This document shows positions 1 to 8,285 of a stretch of 40,407 nt of DNA, piece after piece. The notes under the pieces were generated by a model that ran no database searches, was not told the DNA's origin, and was given only the letters and a program-made list of their open reading frames with translations. The stretch is from an uncultured Lachnospiraceae bacterium. GTDB taxonomy: Bacteria > Bacillota > Clostridia > Lachnospirales > Lachnospiraceae. Location of the stretch: the NCBI GenBank assembly GCA_910584965.1, contig CAJUDZ010000028.1:1784-42190 (forward strand), in the 5' to 3' direction. Position 1 is the stretch's first letter. The number at the start of each line of letters is the position of its first letter. Position numbers and translations under genes: made by a program.

Positions 1-134
1 GTCATTCGCCGCTCGTCTAACATGCAGGCATGCTATCCTCGCTAACGCTCATTATTCCATGAATCTTCGATTCATGGTCGTCATTCGCCGCTCGTCTAAC
101 ATGCAGGCATGCTATCCTCGCTAACGCTCATTAT
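1..134. repeat. 55-bp direct repeat pair around a small palindrome
   Basis: Bases 1-55 recur identically at 80-134, a period of 79. Between the copies lies a perfect 9-bp inverted repeat (57-65 with 69-77, 3-nt loop). The array may start outside the window. No gene is seen around it. Two copies only, and the spacer is itself a palindrome, so this is not a CRISPR; it resembles a dispersed intergenic repeat. Confidence 0.85.
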
Positions 135-397
135 ATCATAGATTTCGGGGGTTGGTATCTGTGTTTGGAAAGAATCATTCCTGCTTGACGCGCTTGTTGT
201 CAGCTTTCTCCGATACATACAGGCTGACCGGATAAATAAGGACATTAACGGTATCAGGAATTTGACCGAAAAGTTACATATCACTATAATGCAGGTTAGA
301 AGTAAAGTATTTTTGACTGCGTACCCTCAGCGGACAAGAAGATTATTCACATGGTATATAAGAAAGAAAAATCAGCGAAAAATTTTAATATCGTGTG
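135..397. other. Gene-poor stretch upstream of the sigma gene
   Basis: About 260 bases between the direct repeats and the sigma-factor promoter. A 62-codon open frame on the minus strand runs into the repeats and has no good ribosome binding site, so it is not annotated as a gene. I see nothing else here. Confidence 0.5.
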
Positions 398-427
398 CTG
401 ACAATTACAGGAATGGCGTCATATAAA
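398..427 (+). promoter_or_regulatory. Candidate sigma-A promoter of the sigma/anti-sigma operon
   Basis: CTGACA (398-403) and TATAAA (422-427) are separated by 18 bp and lie about 30 bp before the start codon of the ECF sigma gene. The match to the housekeeping consensus suggests basal transcription not dependent on the ECF factor itself; an autoregulated promoter may also exist but I cannot recognise its consensus. Confidence 0.45.
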
Positions 428-459
428 ATGAGCGGAAAAATACAGAGGGAGGAAATGCA

Positions 460-1014
460 ATGAATGATAAAGACATTATACAATTATTTTTTGAACGTTC
501 GCAGCAGGCAATTACCGAATTGTCACAAAAATATGGGAGGTTTTGTTTTCACATTGCCCTGAATATTCTGAAATGCAATGAGGATGCCGAGGAATGTGAA
601 AATGATACTTACCTGAAAACATGGTACAGCATTCCGCCTGACGATCCTATGTGTTTGAGAGCCTATGTCAGTCGGATTGTGCGCAATTTAGCGTTGTCCA
701 AATATCGATATAATCACAGGCAAATGAGGGATAGCCATCTGCAGGTCTATTTGTCGGAATTACAGGATTGTATTCCGGCGCCTCAGGATGTGGAAGCTTC
801 GGCGGACGATACAGTAAACAACGCTATTCAGGCTTTTTTATCAACGCAGAATGCGACTGCCAGGGCCTTGTTTATCCAAAGATATTTTTACATGGAAAGT
901 ATTACCGTCCTTTCAAAGAAATTTGGGTTAAAAGAAAGTAATATTTCTACGAAGCTGAACCGGATAAGATTAAAACTGAAGAAATATTTGGAAAAAGAGG
1001 GGGTTATGCTATGA
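460..1014 (+). CDS. RNA polymerase sigma factor, ECF-type (sigma-70 family)
   Basis: A 184-residue protein of normal ECF length. Residues about 10-90 match region 2: a helix-rich start, the AEECENDTYLKTW segment that corresponds to the DNA-melting and -10 recognition helix, and the SRIVRNLAL helix. Residues about 125-180 match region 4, with a helix-turn-helix around SITVLSKKFGLKESNISTKL. It should direct core polymerase to a small regulon in response to an extracytoplasmic signal. A strong GGGAGGAAA site precedes the ATG. Its stop overlaps the next ATG (ATGA at 1011-1014), so the two genes are probably translationally coupled. The target promoters cannot be told from sequence. Family call is firm; subgroup is not assigned. 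Confidence 0.88.
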   Translation: MNDKDIIQLFFERSQQAITELSQKYGRFCFHIALNILKCNEDAEECENDTYLKTWYSIPPDDPMCLRAYVSRIVRNLALSKYRYNHRQMRDSHLQVYLSELQDCIPAPQDVEASADDTVNNAIQAFLSTQNATARALFIQRYFYMESITVLSKKFGLKESNISTKLNRIRLKLKKYLEKEGVML

Positions 1015-1952
1015 AACCGAATGAAAGATTGTTAGCGCTGATAGGAAATATCCCGGAAGAAATGCTGGAGGAGGCTTTGGCTGTAAAAAAGATATATCGA
1101 TCCGGTAAAAAAAGAGTATTTTATGCTATTGCAGCAGCAGCCTGTATCGTCGTGCTGTTTATGAGATTTGTTCCCATGGGACAGGTGATAGCAGCACAGA
1201 TCAGGGAGCATGTAGAGCGTTTGCTGGAAGAGCTGTTCCCACCAAAGGATATTCCTCTGACGATGGAGGGGCTGGAAGAAAATATTCTCCATGAGGCCTA
1301 TGGAGAATTACCAAAAGAGACAGAAGCGTTTCCGGGAGAAGCGGAAGAAATCTCGGGGGAAAGTACAGATAAAGCAGGATTTGCCATTTATGTGGATATG
1401 GATTCTTTTGAAACGGCAGAAGAGGAAGATTGCTATATTATCCGTGAACGGCGCATTATTTATACAAGACAGGATGCCATCAGGGATAATGCGATGTTAC
1501 TTGCAGATTTATCGGAGGAAGAAGCGGAGCAAAAAATCCGGGAGATTATGGAGATGAGGCAGGAGTTTTATAACAGTTTCCCCACAGCTGAGATTCGGAT
1601 TACGCAGAAACAGGAGGTTTCCGTGGAAGATGCTGCCGGAGAAATGAAGGAGGAGCTGTCAGAACACTATACCGCTGTATCTGACATAATGGTTTCTGAA
1701 CTTCCAACAGGGCTGTATCTTCGCGCAGATCAGGGCACAGCACCGGATTGTGAAGTTAAGGAGGTCTATTTCGCAGACAATGGTCTTGGTGGTGTATTCG
1801 TGATCACCGCAAGTTACATTGTGGAGGCGACAGAGGGAACAGGCGTCAGATTCCATTCTATGATTGAAACTTTCAAGGTATTGGAGTCTTCTGATTATAT
1901 ACAGATTCTTACATCGGAAGAGGACGGTATTGCAGAAGAGGCCGCGAAATAA
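1011..1952 (+). CDS. Membrane-anchored putative anti-sigma factor
   Basis: A 313-residue protein with a short basic cytoplasmic N-terminus (about 1-34), one membrane span (about 35-56, rich in Ala/Ile/Val) and a long acidic region (57-313) predicted outside the membrane. The start overlaps the ECF sigma gene by 4 nt, the usual arrangement of a sigma factor and its membrane inhibitor. I recognise no zinc-binding HxxxCxxC anti-sigma motif, so it is not a classic ZAS-type protein. The role is inferred from topology and position: it would hold the sigma factor through its N-terminus and release it when the outer domain senses a signal. Highly Glu-rich segments (about 95-120, 165-185) are notable. 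It could instead be a membrane effector co-expressed with the sigma factor. Confidence 0.65.
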   Translation: MKPNERLLALIGNIPEEMLEEALAVKKIYRSGKKRVFYAIAAAACIVVLFMRFVPMGQVIAAQIREHVERLLEELFPPKDIPLTMEGLEENILHEAYGELPKETEAFPGEAEEISGESTDKAGFAIYVDMDSFETAEEEDCYIIRERRIIYTRQDAIRDNAMLLADLSEEEAEQKIREIMEMRQEFYNSFPTAEIRITQKQEVSVEDAAGEMKEELSEHYTAVSDIMVSELPTGLYLRADQGTAPDCEVKEVYFADNGLGGVFVITASYIVEATEGTGVRFHSMIETFKVLESSDYIQILTSEEDGIAEEAAK

Positions 1953-2271
1953 TGAATGGTAAACCGTTAATCCGGATGGATTTTCCTGCATCGGAACATC
2001 CATCTAAAAAAAAACGGAAAATCAATATTGTGTTTATCAGCTCGCGTTGATCCTCTGAATGACACAGTTCAATCTATTGATTGTTCTTACAAAGCCGATG
2101 GATGGTAGATCGAGGATGTACAGATCGTCAGAGATTATTGGAAAAATGACAGAGAATCAGAATTATCAGACCGCAGCAGTTTGCATTTCAACATTTCAAA
2201 ACTGCTGCGGCCTGACATGATTCGTTTGATTTTTTAGTTTGCTGACAGTTCCCTCTGCCATTCCGTTGTAC
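1953..2271. other. Convergent intergenic region with hairpins
   Basis: Lies between the 3' ends of the anti-sigma gene (plus) and glycogen phosphorylase (minus). A perfect 12-bp inverted repeat (2171-2182 with 2199-2210, 16-nt loop) could end transcription from either side, but no U-tract directly follows it on either strand. A weaker 7-bp stem (1975-1981 with 1998-2004) is followed by an A-run on the plus strand, so it is not a standard terminator. No coding potential is seen. Confidence 0.5.
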
Positions 2272-4581
2272 TTATTTTAACTTCCAGATGTCACGATTGT
2301 ACTCCGCGATCGTTCTGTCGGATGAGAAGAATCCCGCTTTCGCGATATTAACGAGCATCATTCTTCTCCATTTCTCCTGGTCCTCATAATCCGCCATCAT
2401 CTTGTCTTTTACCGCGATATAATCTTCCAGATCGAGCAGAGTCATGAACCAGTCTTTGTTCAGGAGTTCCTTATGCAGTCTTTCCAGATTCTTCTTATGG
2501 CCGGCTTTCAGCGCTTCCTTGCTTACAATGAAATCGACAGCTTCTTTGATCACCGGACTCTTCTTATAATACTCTTTGGAAACATAGTCCGCTTTTTCAT
2601 AATGTTTGATAACCGTTTCGGATTTTTCCCCAAAAATATAAATATTGTCGTCGCCCACAAGCTCGTGAATCTCCACATTCGCCCCGTCGGAAGTCCCAAG
2701 CGTTACCGCGCCGTTTAACATAAATTTCATGTTGCCGGTGCCGGAAGCCTCTTTGGAAGCCAGCGAAATCTGTTCGGAAATATCACAGGCCGGAATCATT
2801 TTTTCCGCATAGGATACGTTGTAATTCTCCACCATCAGGACCGTCATGTAAGGGCTTACATCCGGGTCGTTATTGATGATCTCCTGTAAAACAAGCAGAA
2901 GGTGGATAATATCCTGTGCGATCACATAGGCGGGCGCCGCTTTTGCCCCGAAAATAAATGTCATCGGTCTTGCGGGCTTTTTGCCTGCCTTGATTTCCAG
3001 ATATTTATGAATGATATAGAGCGCATTCATCTGCTGGCGTTTGTACTCATGCAGTCTCTTGGACTGGATATCAAAAATGGAATCGGGATTCAACGTAACG
3101 CCTTCCATCTCTTTCACATACGCCGCCAGATCTTTCTTGCGGTTCATTTTAATTTCGGCAATTCTGGCAAGCACTTTTTCATCGTCTTTATATTCCAGCA
3201 GTTTTTCCAGCTTATCCGCATCTTTTTTAAAACCGTCCCCGATCGTATCGGACAAAAAGGACGCCAGTTCCCGGTTACAGGAAAGAAGCCATCTTCTGAA
3301 GGTAATGCCGTTGGTCTTGTTATTGAATTTCTCCGGATACAATTTATAAAAAGCGTTTAACTCCGTATTTTTCAAAATATCCGTATGGATTGCAGCTACG
3401 CCGTTGACGGAAAAACCGTAATGGATATCGATGTGCGCCATATGCACCCTGTCGTCCTCGTCGATGATCTGTACTTTCGGGTCTTTGTATTTTGCCGCAG
3501 CCCGCTTATCCAGCTCTTTGATAATCGGCACTAACTGGGGAACGACTTTTTCCAGATATTCCAACGGCCATTTTTCCAGCGCTTCCGCGAGAATCGTATG
3601 ATTCGTGTACGCACAGGTCTTGCTGACAACCTCGATCGCCTCATCCATCGTAAAGGCTTTTTCCTCCACCAGAATCCGGATAAGCTCCGGGATAACCATA
3701 GTCGGATGCGTGTCGTTGATCTGAATTACCGCATGGTCATACATCGTGCGCAGGTCATAACTCTTTTCTTTTAATTCCCGCAAAATCAGCTGTGCCGCAT
3801 TGCTCACCATAAAATACTGCTGATAGATACGCAGCAGATTGCCCGCTTTGTCGGAATCGTCCGGATACAGGAAAAGGGTCAGGTTCTTCTCAATATCTTC
3901 TTTATCAAAATCGATGCCTTTCTTCACAATGCTTTCATCTACCGTTTCCACATCGAATAACCGCAGTTTATTGACACCATTGTCATAACCTACCACGTCG
4001 ATATCATACAGTCTTGACGTTACTTTTTTGTCCCCGAAATGAACATCAAATGTCACATCCGTCTTCGTCAGCCAGGAATGCTCCTCAATCCAGTCGTTTT
4101 TCTCCGCATGCTGCAATTTATCCTGAAATACCTGTTTGAACAGACCGAAATGATAATTCAGACCGATTCCTTCTCCCGGAAGCCCGAGCGTCGCGATGGA
4201 ATCCAGGAAACATGCCGCCAGACGGCCAAGTCCGCCGTTTCCAAGCGACGGTTCCGGTTCTGCCTCTTCGATCTCGCTCATATTTTTTCCGTTTTTACGC
4301 AGAATCTCATCCAGTCTGTCATAAATTCCGAGATTGATCAGATTGTTGGATAACAGTTTTCCAATCAGAAATTCGGCGGAAATATAATAGATCTTTTTTT
4401 CGCCCTCGATCGGCTCTGAAACCTGCATCAGCTTTTTGGATAACAACAGCAGCGCATAGTACAGTTCTTCATTACTGCATGACGCAATGTCCTTTACGTA
4501 CATGCTTTTTATCTGCTCTTCCAGCTCTTTTTCCAGATTCATTACCAATACGTCTCTTTTCAGATTGCTTGCCTGTGCCAT
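2272..4581 (-). CDS. glgP: Glycogen/starch/maltodextrin phosphorylase (GT35)
   Basis: Releases glucose-1-phosphate from the non-reducing ends of alpha-1,4-glucans using pyridoxal phosphate. The 769 residues are a usual bacterial length. Visible family features are the N-terminal YYISAEFLIGKLL segment, NGGLGRLAACFLDS, INDTHPTMVIPEL, the GFSVNGVAAIHTDILK block and the PLP site GTGNMKF with Lys619 as the Schiff-base lysine, followed by NGAVTLGTSDGANVEI. The phosphate and glucan pocket therefore looks intact. The ATG is preceded by GGAGG at good spacing. It is cytoplasmic. A promoter of its own lies at 4620-4648, and a LacI-family regulator is the next gene upstream on the same strand, which suggests sugar-responsive control, although I see no obvious LacI operator in front of this gene. 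Confidence 0.96.
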   Translation of the reverse strand: MAQASNLKRDVLVMNLEKELEEQIKSMYVKDIASCSNEELYYALLLLSKKLMQVSEPIEGEKKIYYISAEFLIGKLLSNNLINLGIYDRLDEILRKNGKNMSEIEEAEPEPSLGNGGLGRLAACFLDSIATLGLPGEGIGLNYHFGLFKQVFQDKLQHAEKNDWIEEHSWLTKTDVTFDVHFGDKKVTSRLYDIDVVGYDNGVNKLRLFDVETVDESIVKKGIDFDKEDIEKNLTLFLYPDDSDKAGNLLRIYQQYFMVSNAAQLILRELKEKSYDLRTMYDHAVIQINDTHPTMVIPELIRILVEEKAFTMDEAIEVVSKTCAYTNHTILAEALEKWPLEYLEKVVPQLVPIIKELDKRAAAKYKDPKVQIIDEDDRVHMAHIDIHYGFSVNGVAAIHTDILKNTELNAFYKLYPEKFNNKTNGITFRRWLLSCNRELASFLSDTIGDGFKKDADKLEKLLEYKDDEKVLARIAEIKMNRKKDLAAYVKEMEGVTLNPDSIFDIQSKRLHEYKRQQMNALYIIHKYLEIKAGKKPARPMTFIFGAKAAPAYVIAQDIIHLLLVLQEIINNDPDVSPYMTVLMVENYNVSYAEKMIPACDISEQISLASKEASGTGNMKFMLNGAVTLGTSDGANVEIHELVGDDNIYIFGEKSETVIKHYEKADYVSKEYYKKSPVIKEAVDFIVSKEALKAGHKKNLERLHKELLNKDWFMTLLDLEDYIAVKDKMMADYEDQEKWRRMMLVNIAKAGFFSSDRTIAEYNRDIWKLK

Positions 4582-4619
4582 AAAAATACCTCCTGCATTT
4601 GCTTTTTATCATTTTATAG

Positions 4620-4648
4620 ATAGTATTAACATATTTACCTTATCTTAA
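4620..4648 (-). promoter_or_regulatory. Candidate promoter of glgP
   Basis: On the minus strand TTAAGA (4648-4643) and TACTAT (4625-4620) are 17 bp apart, about 40 bp before the glgP start. The boxes are imperfect but the spacing is ideal. It would allow glgP to be expressed independently of the lacI-type gene. Confidence 0.4.
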
Positions 4649-4752
4649 TTCTGCGCATGGCCGTTCTTCCCCGTTCCTGCGCCTCTTTTCCCTTCATCCG
4701 TTCGTCTTTCCCGCACCGTCTTCGCGGCCTTCCTTCCGAAAACTCCCGGCAG

Positions 4753-5742
4753 TTATTTGATCACGTCGAGATACTGCATCCGTATCAGTTCGTGCTCTAC
4801 GATGATTTCCTCTCCGGTTCCTCCTTCCAGAAGCCGCTTCAGCTCTGTAACCGCTCTCGCCGCAATTTCGCCGAAATCCTGTCTGACCGTATTCATCTGT
4901 TTTCCGGCATAACCCATCAGCGTAATGCCGTCAAATCCGCAGACCGGGCGGAAAATATCCATTTCGATCAATGCTTTCATCGCACCGATCGCCATCAGAT
5001 CGGAAGCGCAGACTATCACGTCTTTCTTTTTCGCATACCGGAACGCATGCTTTCGGGCTTCCAGTTCGGAAAAATTGCCGTTCCTCACAAGAAGAGGAAT
5101 ATCCATCTCTTCCGCCAGCCGCCGGATGCCTTTCAGCCGCTCTTCGGCCACATAGCTGTTCTTCCGGCCCGCCAGATAGAGAATGCTTTTCCCCTGGTTT
5201 TCTTCGATCGTCTTTCGCGCCACCTCATACTGGGCCTGCGCCTGATCGACCCAGACACAGGATGTATGCTCGTTGACAAGCGGAGCCTCCACCGCCACAA
5301 TCTTGAAATTCCCGGACGCGATCAGGCTGTGCATCACTTTGTCGTCTTTGGATAAGCCAAAAATAACGAGGCCGGTAATGTTCTGAGAACGCAGATAACG
5401 GACGATCTCTTCCATCGTCAGCTTCCGTATCATCGAGAAAAAAACCGTGATGACATCCAGATTCAGCGCCACCGCCTGTTTGATCGCCCCGGCAAGGCAT
5501 TGCATGCTGATCTCGTCTACCGCCTGCTTGGCATTGTCGAGATTTAAAAGAATCGCCACTCTGCCGGACTGCTTGGAGGACAGGGCCGCCGCCACGGAAT
5601 TTGGGACGAAGTTCAACTCTTCCACCGCTTTATTTACTTTTTGTTTCGTTTTTTCACTGACATTCGGGTAGTCGTTCAAAACTTTGGATACGGTGGAAAT
5701 TGCCACCCCTGCCCGCTTTGCCACGTCTTTAATCGATACCAT
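4753..5742 (-). CDS. LacI-family transcriptional regulator
   Basis: A 329-residue repressor-type protein. Residues 3-24 form the LacI helix-turn-helix (IKDVAKRAGVAISTVSKVLN), followed by the hinge-helix region with VPNSVAAALSSK near residues 46-57, and a periplasmic-binding-protein-like effector domain (about 60-329) with the family pattern NITGLVIFG, DLMAIGAMKAL and GFDGITLMGY. It is expected to bind as a dimer and release DNA when a sugar or sugar phosphate binds. It lies upstream of glgP on the same strand, 171 bp away, so alpha-glucan metabolism is a reasonable but unproven target. A LacI-type operator overlaps the start region of its own promoter, pointing to autoregulation. Confidence 0.92.
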   Translation of the reverse strand: MVSIKDVAKRAGVAISTVSKVLNDYPNVSEKTKQKVNKAVEELNFVPNSVAAALSSKQSGRVAILLNLDNAKQAVDEISMQCLAGAIKQAVALNLDVITVFFSMIRKLTMEEIVRYLRSQNITGLVIFGLSKDDKVMHSLIASGNFKIVAVEAPLVNEHTSCVWVDQAQAQYEVARKTIEENQGKSILYLAGRKNSYVAEERLKGIRRLAEEMDIPLLVRNGNFSELEARKHAFRYAKKKDVIVCASDLMAIGAMKALIEMDIFRPVCGFDGITLMGYAGKQMNTVRQDFGEIAARAVTELKRLLEGGTGEEIIVEHELIRMQYLDVIK

Positions 5743-5790
5743 TTTTCCCCTTATTCCGCCGTTTCGCGGTTCTTACGTCGATGGAACCAG

Positions 5791-5856
5791 TCCGGAAAAC
5801 CTTTTCCGGAAATCGTTTTCCAAAACCATAATATACCAGTCCGCGGGATTTGTAAA
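5791..5856 (-). promoter_or_regulatory. Promoter and two palindromic operator candidates of the lacI-type gene
   Basis: Minus-strand TTTACA (5856-5851) and TATTAT (5833-5828) with a 17-bp spacer. Just downstream lie GAAATCGTTTTC (5809-5820), the classic LacI-family shape with a central CG, and a 20-bp palindrome with arms TCCGGAAAA/TTTTCCGGA (5791-5810). Their position at and after the transcription start fits repression by blocking initiation or clearance. Confidence 0.6.
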
Positions 5857-5880
5857 CAATATTTTTCAAAAATAACGTAA

Positions 5881-5965
5881 AAGACCCCGTATAATACAAT
5901 GTCATACAGTTTAAAAACGCCTCCGGCCGTTTCTAAACTGTATGACATTGTATTTACGAGGTCTT
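5881..5965. repeat. Long hairpin, about 32-bp arms
   Basis: Left arm 5881-5913 and right arm 5934-5965 are complementary except for about two positions and one extra base; the 20-nt centre has a further short inverted repeat. It sits between the metallopeptidase stop (5990) and the lacI promoter. Read on the minus strand the stem is followed by TTTT, so it can end metallopeptidase transcripts, but arms of this length are far longer than a normal terminator and suggest a miniature inverted-repeat element. Confidence 0.75.
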
Positions 5966-5989
5966 CACATAATAAACTGATATCTTCTT

Positions 5990-6859
5990 TTATGGGGCTC
6001 GCACAAAATCCATATATAATTCACAGACCGCATCTAACGGCAGACAGATCAGTTCATCAAATTCGTATTTCTCCATGCAATGCTGCACAAATCTGCTTCC
6101 AAGATAATATCCCACATCGCTGTGTCCGTAGTAGTCACACCAGTCACCGAAATACCGTTGCTCATATCTCTTCATCCCGGATATATCCCTGTCAAAATCC
6201 TCCAAAATCTGCCTGAAATGTTCTCCGCACCAGTCCGCCCATCCGTTGACGTCCTGATGATAATAGCTAAAGTCCCCTGCCAGAGCCTGTTCAAAATACA
6301 TGGCGGCGCCTTCCGTGAATAACTGCCAAATATATTTCTGCCTGTCATCAGCCGCCTCCTGTTTCAGAACACCGTATTGTCCATGATACGCATGACCGAG
6401 TTCGTGGCAGATCAGCCCATACATCGAATTAACATCCGTCCAGTCCAGTTCGATGATCTTCTCAACGCCCAGCAATATTGTATCGTTATGATTGATATTC
6501 GTCACCCATCCGGCGGCATTGCATAAGCCCAGATACAAAACGATATCGATATCCGGCTCTTTTCCAAATAAACCGGTCACGCGTTCGCTCAAATGGCCGG
6601 TTACCTCTATAAAAGAATTATGTAAAATATCTAACTTCGGATTTTCATAAACGGCGTTTAAGACCGGTAAGAAATCCCTTTCAAAGGTATATTGGCCGCT
6701 CTGAATATATCCGTCCATTTCCTCTTTAAAAATATGCGCCGAATGATCATAGACCGAATTAATGTACGCTTCCCATCTGGGATAATTAAAAACGGAATGA
6801 TCGAACAGCTGATTGATTTGGTGACAGGTATCTATTATGCGAATCATGATTATATCCAT
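5990..6859 (-). CDS. HExxH zinc metallopeptidase-like protein
   Basis: A 289-residue protein without signal peptide or membrane span. The HELGH motif (His152, Glu153, His156) with FTEGAAMYFE about 27 residues later (Glu183) fits a gluzincin-type zinc site: two His and a downstream Glu as ligands, Glu153 as base. It resembles the predicted Zn-dependent proteases of the DUF2268 kind, though I cannot fix the family. No substrate can be inferred. The first ATG (6859) is only about one base from AGAAAGG; the ATG at 6847 has a better distance (13 nt, a bit long), so the start is uncertain by four residues. The gene stands alone; the 5881-5965 hairpin lies just behind it. Confidence 0.75.
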   Translation of the reverse strand: MDIIMIRIIDTCHQINQLFDHSVFNYPRWEAYINSVYDHSAHIFKEEMDGYIQSGQYTFERDFLPVLNAVYENPKLDILHNSFIEVTGHLSERVTGLFGKEPDIDIVLYLGLCNAAGWVTNINHNDTILLGVEKIIELDWTDVNSMYGLICHELGHAYHGQYGVLKQEAADDRQKYIWQLFTEGAAMYFEQALAGDFSYYHQDVNGWADWCGEHFRQILEDFDRDISGMKRYEQRYFGDWCDYYGHSDVGYYLGSRFVQHCMEKYEFDELICLPLDAVCELYMDFVRAP

Positions 6860-7034
6860 GCCTTTCTCTTAGCCCGCAGGCTTTTATACATTCTGCTCCG
6901 CGGTATACAGCGGCCGATATTTGAACCGGCCGGAAACATCCGCCGTTTTTTCATCACTATATTTTTTCATTATTATAAAAATTATAAAAGAAACGGCATA
7001 TATTATCAACTATCATCCATCCCTGTATACGGAG

Positions 7035-7063
7035 TTGCTTTGCATACGGCTTTCCGTTATAAT
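7035..7063 (+). promoter_or_regulatory. Promoter of the flavodoxin-like gene pair
   Basis: TTGCTT (7035-7040) and a perfect TATAAT (7058-7063) with a 17-bp spacer, about 75 bp before the first gene of the pair. The resulting leader is about 70 nt and shows no clear structure. Confidence 0.65.
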
Positions 7064-7139
7064 ATATAGGATCATACAAGACGCGCCATCCCCTGCAGAC
7101 GGCAGATGCCGCGTAAATTCTCCCGGAAAGGAACTCCCC

Positions 7140-7628
7140 ATGAAATTAATCATCACCGATATCACAGATTTTCATCTCCCGGTGGAGGGACCGCATAAAA
7201 TCATAAGCCCCCAATCCGACATCCGTCACTGTATCGGCTGTTTTGGCTGCTGGATTAAAACGCCCGGAACATGCGTCATTCACGACGGCTACGAAAACAC
7301 AGGCGCCGATATGGGCAGATGCACGGAACTGATTCTGGTCAGCCGATGCTGCTACGGCTCTGTAAGTCCTTTTGTCAAAACCGTACAGGACCGGGCTATT
7401 TCTTACATACACCCTGATTTTGTTATCCGGAAAGGCGAAATGCACCATAAACGCCGATACCGGAACGTCATTTCGCTTTCTGCGCATTTTTATGGAGAAG
7501 ACATTACCGAGGCGGAAAAAAAGACCGCCCGCAGTATCGTTGAGGCCAATGCGGATAATTATGACGCACAGGTAAAAGAGATTCATTTTTATTCCTCGGT
7601 AAACGAATTGGAGGGTCTTGCCTTATGA
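7140..7628 (+). CDS. Flavodoxin-family / NAD(P)H-dependent oxidoreductase-like protein, Cys-rich
   Basis: A 162-residue protein, counted from the ATG at 7140, which has GGAAAGGAA in front; a longer open frame upstream contains the promoter and is not coding. The segment HCIGCFGCWIKTPGTCVIHD (about residues 30-49) is typical of the FMN-reductase/iron-sulfur-flavoprotein superfamily, where such cysteines lie near the flavin. The usual N-terminal GSPR-type phosphate loop is missing: the N-terminus is shortened and reads ITDITDFHLP. It overlaps the next gene by 4 nt, and that gene has the loop but lacks this cysteine block, so the two may act together. Redox function is inferred from the fold only. 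Confidence 0.75.
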   Translation: MKLIITDITDFHLPVEGPHKIISPQSDIRHCIGCFGCWIKTPGTCVIHDGYENTGADMGRCTELILVSRCCYGSVSPFVKTVQDRAISYIHPDFVIRKGEMHHKRRYRNVISLSAHFYGEDITEAEKKTARSIVEANADNYDAQVKEIHFYSSVNELEGLAL

Positions 7629-8272
7629 AAATCGCCTTGTTAAACGGAAGTCCCAAACATCGGAACAGCTCCAGCGAAATACTTCTGACGGATTTAAAAC
7701 GCTGTCTTTTGGAAACCGATACAGCAGAAACCGCCCGCCGGAAACCGGAAATCCTTGAAGCCGCATTTCATGATGACCGCATTGCGGAAGAAACGGTCAG
7801 TCAACTGCTGACCGCAGACGTCTGGGTATTTTCCTGTCCGCTCTATGTGGACGGCCTTCCGGGACATCTTCTTTCCGTTCTTCTTCAGCTGGAAAAAAAT
7901 ATCGGGGAAAGCGGGCATACACAAGTCATATACGGTATCGTCAACTGCGGTTTTTATGAGGGGATTCAGGCAAAGACCGCGCTGGAAATTCTGGAAAACT
8001 GGTGTGCAAAGACCGGATTTGTCTGGGGCGGCGGCATCGGTGTCGGCGGTGGCGGCGGCCTTGCCATGATGGCCGGCCCGAAACCGGAAAAAGGCCCGAA
8101 AGCGCCAATTGAAAAGGCACTCCGGGCAATGTCCGGAAAAATGGTCCGGCAGGAAACGCTGGAAAATCAATATGTATCCGTCGCCTTTCCCCGCTTTCTG
8201 TACAAAATGGCGGCACAAATGGGATGGCGGCAGCTTTTTAAGAAAAACGGCGGAAGGATAAGGGATTTGTAA
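7625..8272 (+). CDS. NADPH-dependent FMN reductase-like protein
   Basis: A 215-residue flavodoxin-fold protein. It opens with MKIALLNGSPKHRNSSSE, the FMN phosphate loop of the NADPH-dependent FMN reductase family, and has WVFSCPLYVDGLPGHLLSVL at about 68-88, the second flavin-contacting region. A Gly-rich stretch (about 138-150, GGGIGVGGGGG) precedes a basic C-terminal part. The start overlaps the stop of the preceding gene (ATGA at 7625-7628), so translation is coupled. It probably transfers electrons from NAD(P)H through FMN; the acceptor is unknown. It converges on the 8281-9069 gene with only 8 bp between stops, and both stops lie in one hairpin. Confidence 0.8.
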   Translation: MKIALLNGSPKHRNSSSEILLTDLKRCLLETDTAETARRKPEILEAAFHDDRIAEETVSQLLTADVWVFSCPLYVDGLPGHLLSVLLQLEKNIGESGHTQVIYGIVNCGFYEGIQAKTALEILENWCAKTGFVWGGGIGVGGGGGLAMMAGPKPEKGPKAPIEKALRAMSGKMVRQETLENQYVSVAFPRFLYKMAAQMGWRQLFKKNGGRIRDL

Positions 8273-8285
8273 AAATCCCCTTATC
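8257..8285. terminator. Shared convergent hairpin at two stop codons
   Basis: GATAAGGGATTT (8257-8268) pairs with AAATCCCCTTATC (8273-8285) with one bulged base and a GTAA loop. The stem covers the stop codons of both the plus-strand FMN-reductase-like gene and the minus-strand 8281-9069 gene. There is no clear U-tract, so termination strength is uncertain. Confidence 0.45.

Noticed and set aside
1..134. Possible CRISPR array
   Set aside because: Only two copies, the repeat is 55 bp, the 24-bp spacer is a palindrome, and there are no cas genes.
96..284. 62-codon minus-strand open frame at the left edge
   Set aside because: It ends inside the 55-bp direct repeat, has no convincing ribosome site and resembles no protein family.
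1975..2015. Hairpin followed by a run of nine A as terminator
   Set aside because: On the plus strand the run is A, not T, and on the minus strand the T-run precedes the stem.
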